NCBI GenBank assembly: GCA_051747265.1
Contig: JBNJFY010000006.1
Coordinates: 124,001-188,000 of the forward strand
Length of the DNA stretch: 64,000 nt
Source of the DNA: JBNJFY01 sp051747265
Lineage (GTDB): Bacteria; Bacteroidota; Rhodothermia; Balneolales; Balneolaceae
Reading direction: 5' to 3'
Shown: one piece after another, positions 9,313 to 18,857 of the stretch
Layout of the letters: each line of letters opens with the position of its first letter
Position numbering within the stretch: position 1 is the stretch's first letter
Notes under the pieces: generated by a model
Databases searched by the model: none
What the model was told of the DNA's origin: nothing
What the model saw: the letters and a program-made list of their open reading frames with translations, nothing else
Made by a program: the position numbers and the translations under genes

Positions 9313-9966
9313 ATGTCAACATTTGCACGTGATGGCTACCCATCAATGATCGTGGTCACCATATTGGGCTTTTTGATTGCCTCAATAGGATTATGGGTAC
9401 CCGAGTGGTTGAGTTATTTTTTCTACATCGCCGGACTATTGTTGGTACTTCTCGTTTTTTATTTCTTTCGCGATCCAGACCGCGATTTACCCAGTGACCC
9501 CAATGTGGTGGTGGCTCCAGCCGATGGAAAAATCCTATTCATCAAAGAAGTAGATGAGCCTATTTTCCTGAACGGGAAAGGCAAGCAGATCAGTATTTTT
9601 CTTTCCCTATTTGATGTGCATGTGAACCGAAATCCGATGAGCGGTAGGGTTGATTATCTGAAATATCACCCCGGTGATTATCTGGTGGCCTGGCACGATA
9701 AAGCCTCCGAGCTTAATGAACGAGCTGAATTTGGAGTGACCCATGAAAGTGGAACCAAGATATTTTATCGTCAGATTACCGGCTTGGTAGCACGAAGAAT
9801 TGTATATCGAGTTGAAGAGGGAGATCAGCTGGTTGCCGGAGAACGATTTGGAATGATGAAATTTGGCTCTCGAATGGATATCATTGTACCGGACAATGTA
9901 AAGCTCACTGTGAAGGAAAAAGAACACACGGTGGGCGGCGAAACCATTCTTGGAGTTATCGAATGA
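9313..9966 (+). CDS. psd: phosphatidylserine decarboxylase proenzyme
   Basis: Makes phosphatidylethanolamine from phosphatidylserine at the inner membrane. The 217-residue short form has two N-terminal membrane segments (about 13-53), APADGKI near 68, HVNRNPMSG near 102 and the self-cleavage segment KFGSRMD near 183, where Gly-Ser scission would leave a pyruvoyl group. Length and FGS site match the short (type II, Bacteroidota-like) enzymes. Its stop overlaps the pssA start by 4 nt. Confidence 0.94.
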   Translation: MSTFARDGYPSMIVVTILGFLIASIGLWVPEWLSYFFYIAGLLLVLLVFYFFRDPDRDLPSDPNVVVAPADGKILFIKEVDEPIFLNGKGKQISIFLSLFDVHVNRNPMSGRVDYLKYHPGDYLVAWHDKASELNERAEFGVTHESGTKIFYRQITGLVARRIVYRVEEGDQLVAGERFGMMKFGSRMDIIVPDNVKLTVKEKEHTVGGETILGVIE

Positions 9967-10874
9967 TCAAAATGAAGTATCCGGTACAACGCAATCGTCT
10001 GTTACGTCGACGCAAGAAGAAGCGCGGACGCAAAGATGAAGGGAAGGAGAAGTCCTCCCGGCGCAAGCGGATACGGAAACGATTTCGAAAGCCCATTCCC
10101 AGTATTGTCGTCCCCAGCTTCTTTACCTTGATGAACCTGTTCTGCGGCTTCTTGGCAGTGATCAATATCTTTGAGGGGCGCTTGGTATTCGGAGCTTGGT
10201 TGATCGTGTTAGCGGGGTTATTTGACGCCCTGGATGGATTTATGGCTCGATTGTCCAATGCCACCAGCGAGTTTGGCATTGAACTGGATTCCCTGAGTGA
10301 CGTAGTCTCTTTTGGAGTAGCACCCGGATTTTTGATCTATGCTTTTAGTATGCAAGATCTGCAGGTGTTAGGGGTGATCGTGGCCGCATTACCCCCGTTA
10401 TGTGGAGCGGTTCGTTTGGCTCGCTTTAATGTGGAAGCTCATCACAGCGCGCCGGTGGATTATTTCCGTGGCTTGCCTATACCCGCTCAGGCGGTAATGT
10501 CCGCTTCTTTTTACCTTACCTTTTATGATCAGTTGGCGCTGTTTGAAGGTTTTGAATATGGCGTTAATTCGGTCATTATTCCCATATTAATTGTCCTATC
10601 TTTTTTGATGGTCAGTACGGTTCCCTTTGACAAAATGCCCAGATTCAGCAAAGGGGCACTCAAGAAAAATCGGGGTAAAATCGTCCTATTTGTACTATAC
10701 GGCATTGTCATAGCATTTTTCCAGGAATATGGGTTGATAGCCGTGTTTTCCATGTTCATTCTCAAGGGATTAGGATTAGCAGCCATCCAATTAATCAATA
10801 CGCTTGTAGAGGAGAATGGGAGTAATGAGGATGATGACGAGGTAGTGGTAATCGAAGAAGAGTTGGGTAATTAA
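9963..10874 (+). CDS. pssA: CDP-diacylglycerol-serine O-phosphatidyltransferase
   Basis: Condenses CDP-diacylglycerol with serine to phosphatidylserine, the substrate of the preceding Psd. The CDP-alcohol phosphatidyltransferase signature is intact (DGFMAR, then G and two Asp, as in LDSLSDVVSFG) near residues 91-113. About eight membrane helices follow. The first 40 residues are extremely basic (runs of Arg/Lys), a cytosolic extension that may associate with acidic membrane surface or ribosomes. ATG 9963 overlaps psd as ATGA; an ATG three codons later is an alternative. The C-terminus is acidic. Confidence 0.93.
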   Translation: MIKMKYPVQRNRLLRRRKKKRGRKDEGKEKSSRRKRIRKRFRKPIPSIVVPSFFTLMNLFCGFLAVINIFEGRLVFGAWLIVLAGLFDALDGFMARLSNATSEFGIELDSLSDVVSFGVAPGFLIYAFSMQDLQVLGVIVAALPPLCGAVRLARFNVEAHHSAPVDYFRGLPIPAQAVMSASFYLTFYDQLALFEGFEYGVNSVIIPILIVLSFLMVSTVPFDKMPRFSKGALKKNRGKIVLFVLYGIVIAFFQEYGLIAVFSMFILKGLGLAAIQLINTLVEENGSNEDDDEVVVIEEELGN

Positions 10875-10917
10875 AAGGAAACTTACCGGCTGGGCGGGGA
10901 TTCAATGATCGATCGAA

Positions 10918-11472
10918 TTAGGGACGATCATTACTGGTAAATTGATCAAACTCCTGTTTTTGGTAAGCATCGGATCCCACAAAACTAAGTAGTTTGGTAA
11001 AAATATCCGGCTTGATAAACCCCCCTTGTTGAGCGATCAGTTTTCCCTCAGAATCGATAAATAAAATAGTTGGATAAGCCGTGACTCCCAGTGTTTTAGC
11101 AAATTCTTCCATGGTCATTTTCTGCCCGTTGTACACAATGGTTTGCTGAGACTCACCATCCACACGAACCGGGTAATAATATTTCAGGAGGTGCTTTTTA
11201 ACCTGGTCGTTAGTGTAGGTATTGTTATCCATTTTCTCACACCAAACACACCACTCGGCATAAATATGTACTAAGATTTTCTTCCCCGTAGTTGACGCTT
11301 TCAACTGGGCTTCTCGCATGGAATACCAACGAATCTCAGTAGGCTGCTGAGGGGACTCTGGCTTTTGGATATGGGGCAATGAGCATAAATGCGCACTCGT
11401 GCCGCTTGGGTCCATGGTGCCTACCAGAGATACAAAAAGTATAAGTGCAAATGTGGTGATCTTGGTGATCAT
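10918..11472 (-). CDS. secreted thioredoxin-fold protein
   Basis: Periplasmic thioredoxin-like protein with the redox motif CVWC inside YAEWCVWCEKMD and a cis-proline YPTILF. The fold resembles the DUF255/thioredoxin_7 class that reduces or protects envelope thiols. With the ATG at 11472 the protein opens with a typical signal peptide (ITKITTFALILFVSLVG); a GTG at 11514 would add 14 residues that spoil it, so I prefer 11472. Convergent to pssA with only 43 bp between them. Confidence 0.82.
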   Translation of the reverse strand: MITKITTFALILFVSLVGTMDPSGTSAHLCSLPHIQKPESPQQPTEIRWYSMREAQLKASTTGKKILVHIYAEWCVWCEKMDNNTYTNDQVKKHLLKYYYPVRVDGESQQTIVYNGQKMTMEEFAKTLGVTAYPTILFIDSEGKLIAQQGGFIKPDIFTKLLSFVGSDAYQKQEFDQFTSNDRP

Positions 11473-11871
11473 GATAAATAATTGAACATCGTCAATAACA
11501 AATTCTAGTATCACCGTGATACTGATCGTAATTTAATGGATAGCCTTGTTCAATAAATGTCAGCTTACTCGATTTATCGACTTTTAACAGTTTGCTGAAA
11601 TCCGACATTTTAGGAGGGTATTTATGAGCAAAGCTATAGGCGTTTAAAACAAAAACGGAACTGTTTTACGGGGTATAACATGTGCTTAACAAATTTGAAT
11701 GGTAGGCAAACAGACGTGAACTTTGTTCAACAATGAGTAGAGAAAAGTGATGTTCTGGTACTGTTTGTTATTGCAAACAGGTGAGCATTTATTGAAAAAT
11801 ATTACATCAGTACTTAACAATATTTTTCAACCGGTGTTTTTACTAAAGCATCTCAATCACTGCGGGGATAG
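11473..11871. other. intergenic region with two inverted repeats
   Basis: About 400 bp without a credible gene. It holds CTGTTTG/CAAACAG (11761-11780, 6-nt loop) and a perfect 12-bp inverted repeat TTGAAAAATATT/AATATTTTTCAA (11792-11803 and 11819-11830, 15-nt loop). These lie just downstream of the leftward barrel gene and could end its transcript or serve the thioredoxin gene region. Confidence 0.4.
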
Positions 11872-12864
11872 TTAATTGAAATAGTACTGCACGCCCAGGG
11901 AATGAACGGTTCCGTAACCTGTTTCAAAGGGGACCAATGTATAGTTAAAACGAATATCTTCCCAGTGTACACCGGCTCCTGCATGAATACGTCGGTTAAA
12001 TGAGCCGAACTTATAGCCGGTACGCAATTGAATTAATTTATCGATATCTATCTCTATGGCTATGGATGATTCCGGATTCTCCAATTGCCACTCTTCAAAA
12101 TTGTCCGAATCGGTTCCGCTGAATGGAATATCCAGATCCCCGAAGAGCGAGATGAGGATAGGCCATTGTGGTTCATTGAGAATAGTAAACTCGACGATAT
12201 CTACTTGCAGCCCGGTTCGAACCGTAGCCGGTAAAGGCGTTCGATCGGTAATTAACGGCTCCATTCGTCCCACATTTAATAATCCGGCGCCCAGTTTTAT
12301 ACGTTGATCCAGAAAAGAGGCCAAAGCTCCTATATTGATAGCCCAACCGGAGGCGCGATTGGCCAGGTAATTTTCATTGAGATACATGGCCGTTCCCCCC
12401 ACAGCGATATGCTTCCAGCGATAGGCATAGCCGGTGGCCAAGGCCAAATAGCTGACATTAAAGGATCCCGTGGAGGGGCCGGGCTGTTGGCGAGCCTGGA
12501 TATCATCTATAGAAGAGGCGTAAAGTGCCACTCCCCAAGCTTGGCGAGTGGAATTGTTAGGATGAAACTGTCCGCCTGCAAAACTGTGTCGGGTGTCGGA
12601 AATCCAAAGGGTGTAATTTCCTTGTGCGGAGGATTTAGGTTCCCAGGCCATGGCAGCCGGATTGGCGAATAGCGAGGCCGCCCCATTTAATACCGCCGTT
12701 TCAGTACCCGCCAACCCAAGGGTTCGGGCATTCGCAGAGATCGATAAAAAATCCATACCCCCGTTATCTACGGTTTGTCCGTGGCCATATTGGGCCATGC
12801 CGGCAATCCAGAAGAGCAGGCAGGCAGTAAAGAAATTAAAACGTAAACTGAATGGCGATAACAT
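11872..12864 (-). CDS. PorV/PorQ-like outer-membrane barrel (copy 1)
   Basis: A 330-residue FadL-like barrel with signal peptide (ends about HGQT) and the PorV/PorQ opening SISANARTLGLAGTETAVLNGAASLFANPAAM, which in this family starts the barrel plug. It ends in the barrel-like VQYYFN. PorV-type proteins shuttle or anchor T9SS cargo at the outer membrane. Last gene of a four-gene leftward operon; its start overlaps the end of the neighbouring barrel gene by 29 nt. Its role as partner of the T9SS-sorted propeller in the same operon is inference. Confidence 0.8.
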   Translation of the reverse strand: MLSPFSLRFNFFTACLLFWIAGMAQYGHGQTVDNGGMDFLSISANARTLGLAGTETAVLNGAASLFANPAAMAWEPKSSAQGNYTLWISDTRHSFAGGQFHPNNSTRQAWGVALYASSIDDIQARQQPGPSTGSFNVSYLALATGYAYRWKHIAVGGTAMYLNENYLANRASGWAINIGALASFLDQRIKLGAGLLNVGRMEPLITDRTPLPATVRTGLQVDIVEFTILNEPQWPILISLFGDLDIPFSGTDSDNFEEWQLENPESSIAIEIDIDKLIQLRTGYKFGSFNRRIHAGAGVHWEDIRFNYTLVPFETGYGTVHSLGVQYYFN

Positions 12865-13888
12865 GAGCTAAACCAATATTTGAAGACTCGCGAATAACCG
12901 CATAATCGATGCTGGCGTTGAGTTTATCAAGGGGTGGGGTAATACTGAAACCACCGGAAATTGTGCGCAAATTGATATTCATTAATTCAGAAAGATCCAA
13001 CGATTGCCAACCGGCGCGCAGTGTGACCATCGGATGAATAGGATAGCTAGCTCCCAAACGTGCTTGCCAAAGGTCGGTGGTATTTTTGCTTGAATCCAAT
13101 ATTAATTGTGAACCACCTATACTATTATTCAAGGTGTAGTCAAATTGTTGATGATTTAGCAACTGAAGCTCTACACTGCCGGTGAGAGTTAGGGCATCAA
13201 AAAAATTTAATGCAGTACCGGTTTGCAGGCGTAGGGGAAAGGATTGTTCTTCCGATTGAGTAGATTGCCCGCCGTACAGTTCTTCAGAGTTAAATCGATA
13301 ATTGCTGAGCAGATCCTTGACCACCAGCCCCCATTGAAAGTGCTCACTTCTTTTGTAATGAATGCCCAAGTCGATACCCATGGACATGCTGGGGGACAGA
13401 TCCGGGTGAAAGCGTGCGTAATTTAATTTAAAGCCGGCTCCTATGGCCCACTGATCAGATAGATTAATACCAAACGTGGTCAAGGCTTGTAATTCAGCGG
13501 AATTAAAGGTGCCTAACGGATATCCACTCTGCGAACGTTCATCAAAATCGGTGACACGAGCGGTGCGAATCAATAAGCCCAGTCCGGCTTCGGGGGGGAG
13601 GGGAGTGGTTCCTTGCAGTACATGAAGCTGACGATCAAAATTGAGCAGTGCCGAACCGATGCTGAATTGCGACTGTTCCATCTCATAAGCTGAAAAAGCC
13701 GGGTTGTAATCTATAAAGGCCCCTTCTTGTGCGTAAGCCACCCAGCTATTTCCAGCAGCAATGGCCCGAGGAGAAGAACCAAATTGTGTATAAGATCCAG
13801 CGGCTCCCCCGCTTTGAGCCATGGAGAAGTAAGGGAGGGTCACTCCCAGAAGAAGTAATAATCCGATAGATGAGTATTTACGATCCAT
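12836..13888 (-). CDS. PorV/PorQ-like outer-membrane barrel (copy 2)
   Basis: A 350-residue barrel, signal peptide ending at SMAQ, then GSSPRAIAAGNSWVAYAQ and IDYNPAFSA, the same plug-like N-terminus as copy 1 (residues on Ala/Gly followed by NPA). It ends in aromatic VIAIQFTF, a good BAM signal. The two copies share layout but little obvious sequence, so they are diverged paralogues rather than a recent duplication. Its ATG overlaps the stop of the propeller gene by one base (TGATG), indicating coupled translation. Confidence 0.78.
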   Translation of the reverse strand: MDRKYSSIGLLLLLGVTLPYFSMAQSGGAAGSYTQFGSSPRAIAAGNSWVAYAQEGAFIDYNPAFSAYEMEQSQFSIGSALLNFDRQLHVLQGTTPLPPEAGLGLLIRTARVTDFDERSQSGYPLGTFNSAELQALTTFGINLSDQWAIGAGFKLNYARFHPDLSPSMSMGIDLGIHYKRSEHFQWGLVVKDLLSNYRFNSEELYGGQSTQSEEQSFPLRLQTGTALNFFDALTLTGSVELQLLNHQQFDYTLNNSIGGSQLILDSSKNTTDLWQARLGASYPIHPMVTLRAGWQSLDLSELMNINLRTISGGFSITPPLDKLNASIDYAVIRESSNIGLAHVIAIQFTF

Positions 13889-15456
13889 CAGTTAACCACC
13901 ATGATTTTACCCTTGTATACATCACTAGGAGTCTCAATGAGGTAGAAAACGGGACCGTCACTGACTCGTCGATCATTGGGCGTTAGTCCATCCCAAGGTG
14001 CTTCATACACGCCCGGGGAGTAGGATTGATCCACCAGGGTGGTAATAGGCTGCATATTGAAATCCATGAGTCGGATCCGCACATTTCCGGCTTTTTTGAC
14101 CTCAAATTTTATGCGGGTCCAGGTATGCCGTCGTGGTGAAAACGGATTGGGGTAGGCGTAGTGACTGGTATTAGCCTGTTTATCGATATGTTGATTGCCG
14201 CCTTTCAGGGGAAAATTCACCCGGTAGATTTCCCACTCTTGCAGATCGGTGGTGGTGATCAGGCCTTGGTTAGTCCCCACCCATAATCGCTCGTCAGCCA
14301 CATCGGCGCTGAGAAACTCCGTATTGGGAGGGAGTTGATTGTCAGGAGATTGAATGCTGCTTACTCGGTTCCAGCTTTGGCCATTATCCGAGCTGATAAA
14401 CAGTCCATTGTCACCCGCCGCGATCACCGATCCGCCTAAAAAAGCCAGATCATTGATTCGTTGACCGATCAGGTGCTGCTGATAGGAGGCATTAATATCG
14501 GTGAGCGATACCACTCCACGGCGGTCCCCATTGCTAATCCAGTTGGTCATCCAGATCGTACCGTCGGGCGCTTCTTTGATGGTAATGATCCAGTTGCCCA
14601 GCAGGCCGGTGCGGTTTCGTGGTCGTGCTTCGGTAATGTGTTGCCAGCGTATTTGATCGCGCGGAGCGGTTAGCGCGTTATCAGAGACATTGAATCCACC
14701 TGCGGTTCCCAACCAGACACGGCCCTGAGAATCGATTAAGGTGCCAAAACCTCGGAAGTTTACATCATTATTGGGATTAAATTCAAAGTCATAGGTCAGG
14801 CTGGGATCCAGACTATCCTTTGAGGAGGGAGGAAGGAGTAATCGCTCCCAGGTTGCCCCGAAATCTTGACTGCGCAGAATACCCGTCGCCCAATTCGCCG
14901 AAATGAGGGTGGAGCCCGATTGCGAAACATCATACGAGGGGGATTGTTCGGACACCACGACGGGTACTTGCTTCAGGTTCTGTCCCCCATAAGTGTATAG
15001 GGTGTCATCCCTGGCTTCTAAGGGTTGATCAATAAACGTCCAGCTGGATCCACCGTCGGTGGAGGTATAAAACCCCATCCCCGTATGAATTGAGTCATCA
15101 CCAAGTTGCACGTTATAACCCAACCCAGCCACAATAGTATCTGGAGCTAAGGCAATGGAAAACAAACGAGCGCGCCCAGCAGTTAAACTATCTGCCTGTT
15201 CGGGAATATACCATTGATTCGATTGGCCGATCATACGATGCATTTTGGGGCCAATCCAGACCGTATCTCCAATGGCCCCCACATTGGAGACCGCATTTTG
15301 GTACATGCCCTCATATAGTGATAGTTGAGACCCCAGTAGTTGGGCAGTAGTAGATTTGGGGAAGATCAATAAACCCAGTATAAGCCCAAGGATCCATCCG
15401 AGTTGGACGGGAGCTAGCTGTTTTTGAGTTTCGTTAAATTGGAAACGTAAGTGCAT
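13888..15456 (-). CDS. secreted propeller protein with T9SS sorting domain
   Basis: A 522-residue secreted protein. After the signal region come repeated BNR/sortilin-like propeller blades (STDGGSSWTFI, SQDFGATWERL-type, SSDNGQSWNRV, TTDLQEWEIY), and the last 85 residues form a type A, FlgD-like T9SS C-terminal domain: YPNPFSPRRH, then SPGVYEAPWDG, FYLIET and the closing YKGKIMVVN. Such proteins are exported by T9SS and attached to or released from the cell surface. Encoded between a lipoprotein gene (1-nt gap) and two PorV/PorQ-like barrels. Binding target unknown. Confidence 0.85.
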   Translation of the reverse strand: MHLRFQFNETQKQLAPVQLGWILGLILGLLIFPKSTTAQLLGSQLSLYEGMYQNAVSNVGAIGDTVWIGPKMHRMIGQSNQWYIPEQADSLTAGRARLFSIALAPDTIVAGLGYNVQLGDDSIHTGMGFYTSTDGGSSWTFIDQPLEARDDTLYTYGGQNLKQVPVVVSEQSPSYDVSQSGSTLISANWATGILRSQDFGATWERLLLPPSSKDSLDPSLTYDFEFNPNNDVNFRGFGTLIDSQGRVWLGTAGGFNVSDNALTAPRDQIRWQHITEARPRNRTGLLGNWIITIKEAPDGTIWMTNWISNGDRRGVVSLTDINASYQQHLIGQRINDLAFLGGSVIAAGDNGLFISSDNGQSWNRVSSIQSPDNQLPPNTEFLSADVADERLWVGTNQGLITTTDLQEWEIYRVNFPLKGGNQHIDKQANTSHYAYPNPFSPRRHTWTRIKFEVKKAGNVRIRLMDFNMQPITTLVDQSYSPGVYEAPWDGLTPNDRRVSDGPVFYLIETPSDVYKGKIMVVN

Positions 15457-15457
15457 G

Positions 15458-16243
15458 TTATCTCTCTAACACAAATGGCGTTTTAACGGTATCACTGCGC
15501 AGTCCTACGTTGTCTTCCGCGTAAATTCGGGCTTGGTATTCCGCTGGTTGATTTTGGCTATTGATGCTGAAGGTTACCGTATAGACCGAATCACCAGCCA
15601 CCGCATCGCCGCTTTCATCGCCTCCGTTGTCTTTCATCTGATAGGGCGAATCGCCAATCAACTGTCCCTGCGTATTCAACAAATCCAGATAAACCGCTTG
15701 TAAACTCACTTGACCATCGGGATCGGTTACTTTCGCGGTGAAGGGAATCGTTTTGCTACCCGATTCGGGAATAGTCACCGGAGAGGGGATATCATAACTT
15801 AAAATTTCAGGAGGTTCGCCAGTTTGGGCCAATTGGGGAATAGCAAACTCCGACCACGTAGGGCTGGATTGTTCAGCCTGGACCGAGCCGGTTAAGGTGT
15901 AGCGATCGGATAACGTCGTTGAGGTAGTCAGTTCAAAAGAGCCCGTAGCTCGGTATTGACCAGAGGCTATTTCCGAAATGGATAGGGAGGAAGTGGAGAG
16001 AATGGAGTCTCGCAATTCCGAAACCAGGTCAATTTGCGCTTCCATTTTATTACTGGAGGAACTACTAAATTGCATTACAACATCAAATATGACGGTTGTG
16101 TCTGTAGATGCCGAAGCAGGAAGCTTCGTAAATACCAATGAATCAGGGGATATGGTTAACTGCTCAATACTTAATGGTTCTTGCACTACCGAATGGGAAG
16201 GTAGTGATTGTTCGCAGGCTTGAAGCAGCCACATACTTATCAA
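15458..16243 (-). CDS. lipoprotein with Ig-like repeats
   Basis: About 261 residues, with an LLQAC lipobox close to the start, then two beta-rich Ig/cadherin-like regions; the second (about 150-255) has the motif TDPDGQVSL and DNGGDESGDAVAGDSVYT seen in surface beta-sandwich repeats. First gene of the four-gene T9SS/barrel operon. The start is odd: the only conventional starts are TTG 16243 and ATG 16234, which leave an implausibly short signal peptide. The frame stays open upstream and reads a proper charged and hydrophobic signal (IRNALVHSCLILISMWLLQ) with no ATG/GTG, so the gene may use a rare start codon. Confidence 0.7.
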   Translation of the reverse strand: MISMWLLQACEQSLPSHSVVQEPLSIEQLTISPDSLVFTKLPASASTDTTVIFDVVMQFSSSSSNKMEAQIDLVSELRDSILSTSSLSISEIASGQYRATGSFELTTSTTLSDRYTLTGSVQAEQSSPTWSEFAIPQLAQTGEPPEILSYDIPSPVTIPESGSKTIPFTAKVTDPDGQVSLQAVYLDLLNTQGQLIGDSPYQMKDNGGDESGDAVAGDSVYTVTFSINSQNQPAEYQARIYAEDNVGLRSDTVKTPFVLER

Positions 16244-16481
16244 TATAAGACAGCTATGTACGAGTGCGTTCCGGATAACTTCTGATGATGGTATTTAGGG
16301 TAATGAATATCTCAAAGTAAGAGATTCCGATGGTGCTGCAAAGTGATCTTGGAAATCGCTGTTTGTAGGTGCAAAAGGACAATATAGAATCAAGATTCCC
16401 CGACTGAATGTAAGGATCAGATTATTTACCTTCGTTCATAATAGAATCTCAAAACGGTTATTAATAAGAATCATTTCGATT

Positions 16482-18680
16482 ATGAAGCATTTATCTGTAT
16501 TTACGTTGCTTCTGGTGGGCAGTATGTTGCTGTCGGCCTGTAGCAACACGAAACAACAAACCCAATCTATGAGTGAACAGTCCTCTCAGCAAGAAGAAAA
16601 AATGGCAGAATCCCCCGAATCGGAGCAAGAGAAGGTGGAAAACCCATTATTCTCACCGAGTGAATTACCGTTTGAGGCGCCCAATTTTGATGAGATCAAG
16701 ACCGAGCATTATCGTCCGGCTTTTAAAGCGGGTATGAAAGAGGAGTTAGAAGAAATGGACGCCATCGCCTCTAATCCAGAGCCGCCAACTTTTGAAAATA
16801 CCATCGTGGCCATGGAGAAAAGCGGTCGCTTGTTGAGTCGAACCGCCTCGGTGTTCTACAATCTGACTTCTGCCCACACCAACGATCAGATCCAGGAGAT
16901 CCAGGCGGAGATGGCGCCGAAACTAGCCGCACACTCCGATGATATCTTGCTGAACGCGGATCTATTTGCTCGCGTGAAAACGCTCTATGAGCAGCGGGAA
17001 GAGTTGGAGCTGGATAAAGCTCAAATGAAATTGTTGGAAGACACCTATCGCGATTTTGTTCGAGCTGGCGCGCAGTTGTCCGAGGAAGAGAAACAACGTA
17101 TGCGGGCTATCAACGAAGAGATCTCCTCACTGACCACCAAGTTCCGGGATAACCTGATGGCGCTGAATAAAGAGCGCGCTGTGATCGTGGATAATGTAGA
17201 AGAATTGGATGGGTTGAGTGAGGACCGAATTGCGGCCGCCAAAGAAGCGGCTGAGCAGAATGGGCACGAGGGCAAATATCTGCTGACTATTACCAATACC
17301 ACCCGTGTGCCGGTATTGAAGAGCCTGAATAATCGGGAACTGCGAGAACGCGTGTGGAAAGCCTCTGCCCATCGTGGCGTAGGTGAAAATGATGGTATTG
17401 ATAATCGTCCCATTGTACTGAAGCTGGCCAAGTTACGTGCGGAAAAAGCCGAACTGCTAGGTTACGAAAATTATGCAGCGTACAAGCTGGATCCCCAGAC
17501 CGCCAAGACGCCGGAGCAAGCCTTGGATATGCTCACCGACTTGATTCCCCCGGTGATTGAGAACACCAAGCAGGAGATGTCCGCCATTCAGGAAATGATG
17601 CGGGAAGAGGGCATCGAAGGGGACGTGCAACCGTGGGATTGGAACTATTACGCGGAGAAAGTGCGTCAGGCTAAGTACAACATTGACCAATCAAAAGTTC
17701 GACCCTATTTCGAGTTGGATCGGGTGCTCAAAGACGGGGTGTTCTTCACCATGAACAAGCTGTTCGGAATCACCTTTGAAGAGCGGTTTGATCTGCCCGT
17801 CTATCATCCCGATGTGCGTGTGTTCAATGTGTATGATGAAGACGGGTCTCAGATTGGGCTGTTTTATGCCGATTATTTCGAACGCGATTCTAAGCGAGGC
17901 GGCGCCTGGATGAACAACTTTGTGGGTCAGTCTCACTTGCTGGATAAAAAGCCGGTGATTGTGAATGTGATGAACATTCCACCACCTGCCGAAGGCGAGC
18001 CTGCGCTAATCAGCTTCGACAATGTGAGCACCATGTTCCACGAGATGGGACACGCTGTTCACGGATTGTTTTCCGATGTGAAATATCCATCGCAATCAGG
18101 GACTTCCGTACCGCGTGATTTTGTGGAATTTCCCTCTACTTTTGAAGAAGATTGGGCCATTCAGCCAGAAGTGCTGAAAAATTATGCCATGCACTATGAA
18201 ACCGGTGAACAAATCCCTCAAGAGCTGCTGGACAAAGTAATCGAAGCCCGTAATTTCAACCAAGGATTCGATACACAGGAATATCTTGGGGCCACCATGC
18301 TGGATTTGGAATGGCACATGCTGGGTACCGAGGAAATTCCCGAAGATGTGATGGCCTTTGAAAAGCAAGCTTTAGCCAAATACGACCTGGATATGGACGT
18401 GGTGCCGCCACGGTATAAGTCGCCCTATTTCGCGCATATCTTTGCTGGAGGATACGCTGCTAATTACTACGCTTATATGTGGAGTGAAGTATTAGCCGCT
18501 GATGCCTTTGCCTATATGATGGAAAACGGCGGACTTCAGAGCGAAAATGGCGATCGGTTCCGCAAGTATATCCTCTCGCGGGGGGGGAGCGATGAGGCCA
18601 TGGAGCTCTACAAAGCCTATCGCGGCGAAGAACCCGATGTGAAGCATCTGCTCAAGCGGCGTGGACTTACCGTAGAGTAG
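16482..18680 (+). CDS. dcp: M3-family oligopeptidase lipoprotein
   Basis: Zinc metallopeptidase of the M3 family (peptidyl-dipeptidase Dcp/oligopeptidase A type), 732 residues, cleaving short peptides. It carries a lipoprotein signal (LLVGSMLLSAC, Cys 20), then a Gln/Glu/Ser-rich linker, so the enzyme is anchored in the envelope. The active site FHEMGHAVHGLF (HExxH) is near residue 519, with the third ligand Glu in the downstream helix (FVEFPSTFEEDW). Monocistronic, with a good terminator after it. Confidence 0.92.
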   Translation: MKHLSVFTLLLVGSMLLSACSNTKQQTQSMSEQSSQQEEKMAESPESEQEKVENPLFSPSELPFEAPNFDEIKTEHYRPAFKAGMKEELEEMDAIASNPEPPTFENTIVAMEKSGRLLSRTASVFYNLTSAHTNDQIQEIQAEMAPKLAAHSDDILLNADLFARVKTLYEQREELELDKAQMKLLEDTYRDFVRAGAQLSEEEKQRMRAINEEISSLTTKFRDNLMALNKERAVIVDNVEELDGLSEDRIAAAKEAAEQNGHEGKYLLTITNTTRVPVLKSLNNRELRERVWKASAHRGVGENDGIDNRPIVLKLAKLRAEKAELLGYENYAAYKLDPQTAKTPEQALDMLTDLIPPVIENTKQEMSAIQEMMREEGIEGDVQPWDWNYYAEKVRQAKYNIDQSKVRPYFELDRVLKDGVFFTMNKLFGITFEERFDLPVYHPDVRVFNVYDEDGSQIGLFYADYFERDSKRGGAWMNNFVGQSHLLDKKPVIVNVMNIPPPAEGEPALISFDNVSTMFHEMGHAVHGLFSDVKYPSQSGTSVPRDFVEFPSTFEEDWAIQPEVLKNYAMHYETGEQIPQELLDKVIEARNFNQGFDTQEYLGATMLDLEWHMLGTEEIPEDVMAFEKQALAKYDLDMDVVPPRYKSPYFAHIFAGGYAANYYAYMWSEVLAADAFAYMMENGGLQSENGDRFRKYILSRGGSDEAMELYKAYRGEEPDVKHLLKRRGLTVE

Positions 18681-18714
18681 GAGTACCCACCGTATTTTAG
18701 GTTCCGCATTCTAA

Positions 18715-18746
18715 AGGCGAACTCTGTAAACAGGGTTCGCCTTTTT
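18715..18746 (+). terminator. Rho-independent terminator after dcp
   Basis: Stem AGGCGAACTCTG (18715-18726) pairs with CAGGGTTCGCCT (18731-18742) across a TAAA loop, with one G-T wobble, followed by TTTTT. Confidence 0.88.
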
Positions 18747-18794
18747 CTGTTTGGTGAGTTCAGAATCTATCATTTTGAGTAAACTTTTATATCT

Positions 18795-18857
18795 ATTGAG
18801 TAAAATTACTCATTGTATTGAGTAAAATTGCTCACTATATTGAGTAAAATTATAAGA
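18795..18857. repeat. 22-bp tandem repeats upstream of the DUF4143 ATPase
   Basis: Three direct units start at 18795, 18817 and 18839, each beginning ATTGAGTAAAATT, with a looser fourth copy (TTGAGTAAACTTTT) from about 18773. The first two also contain the palindrome GAGTAAAATTACTC or its GCTC variant. They end right at the ATPase start, so they look like an operator for it. Confidence 0.7.
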
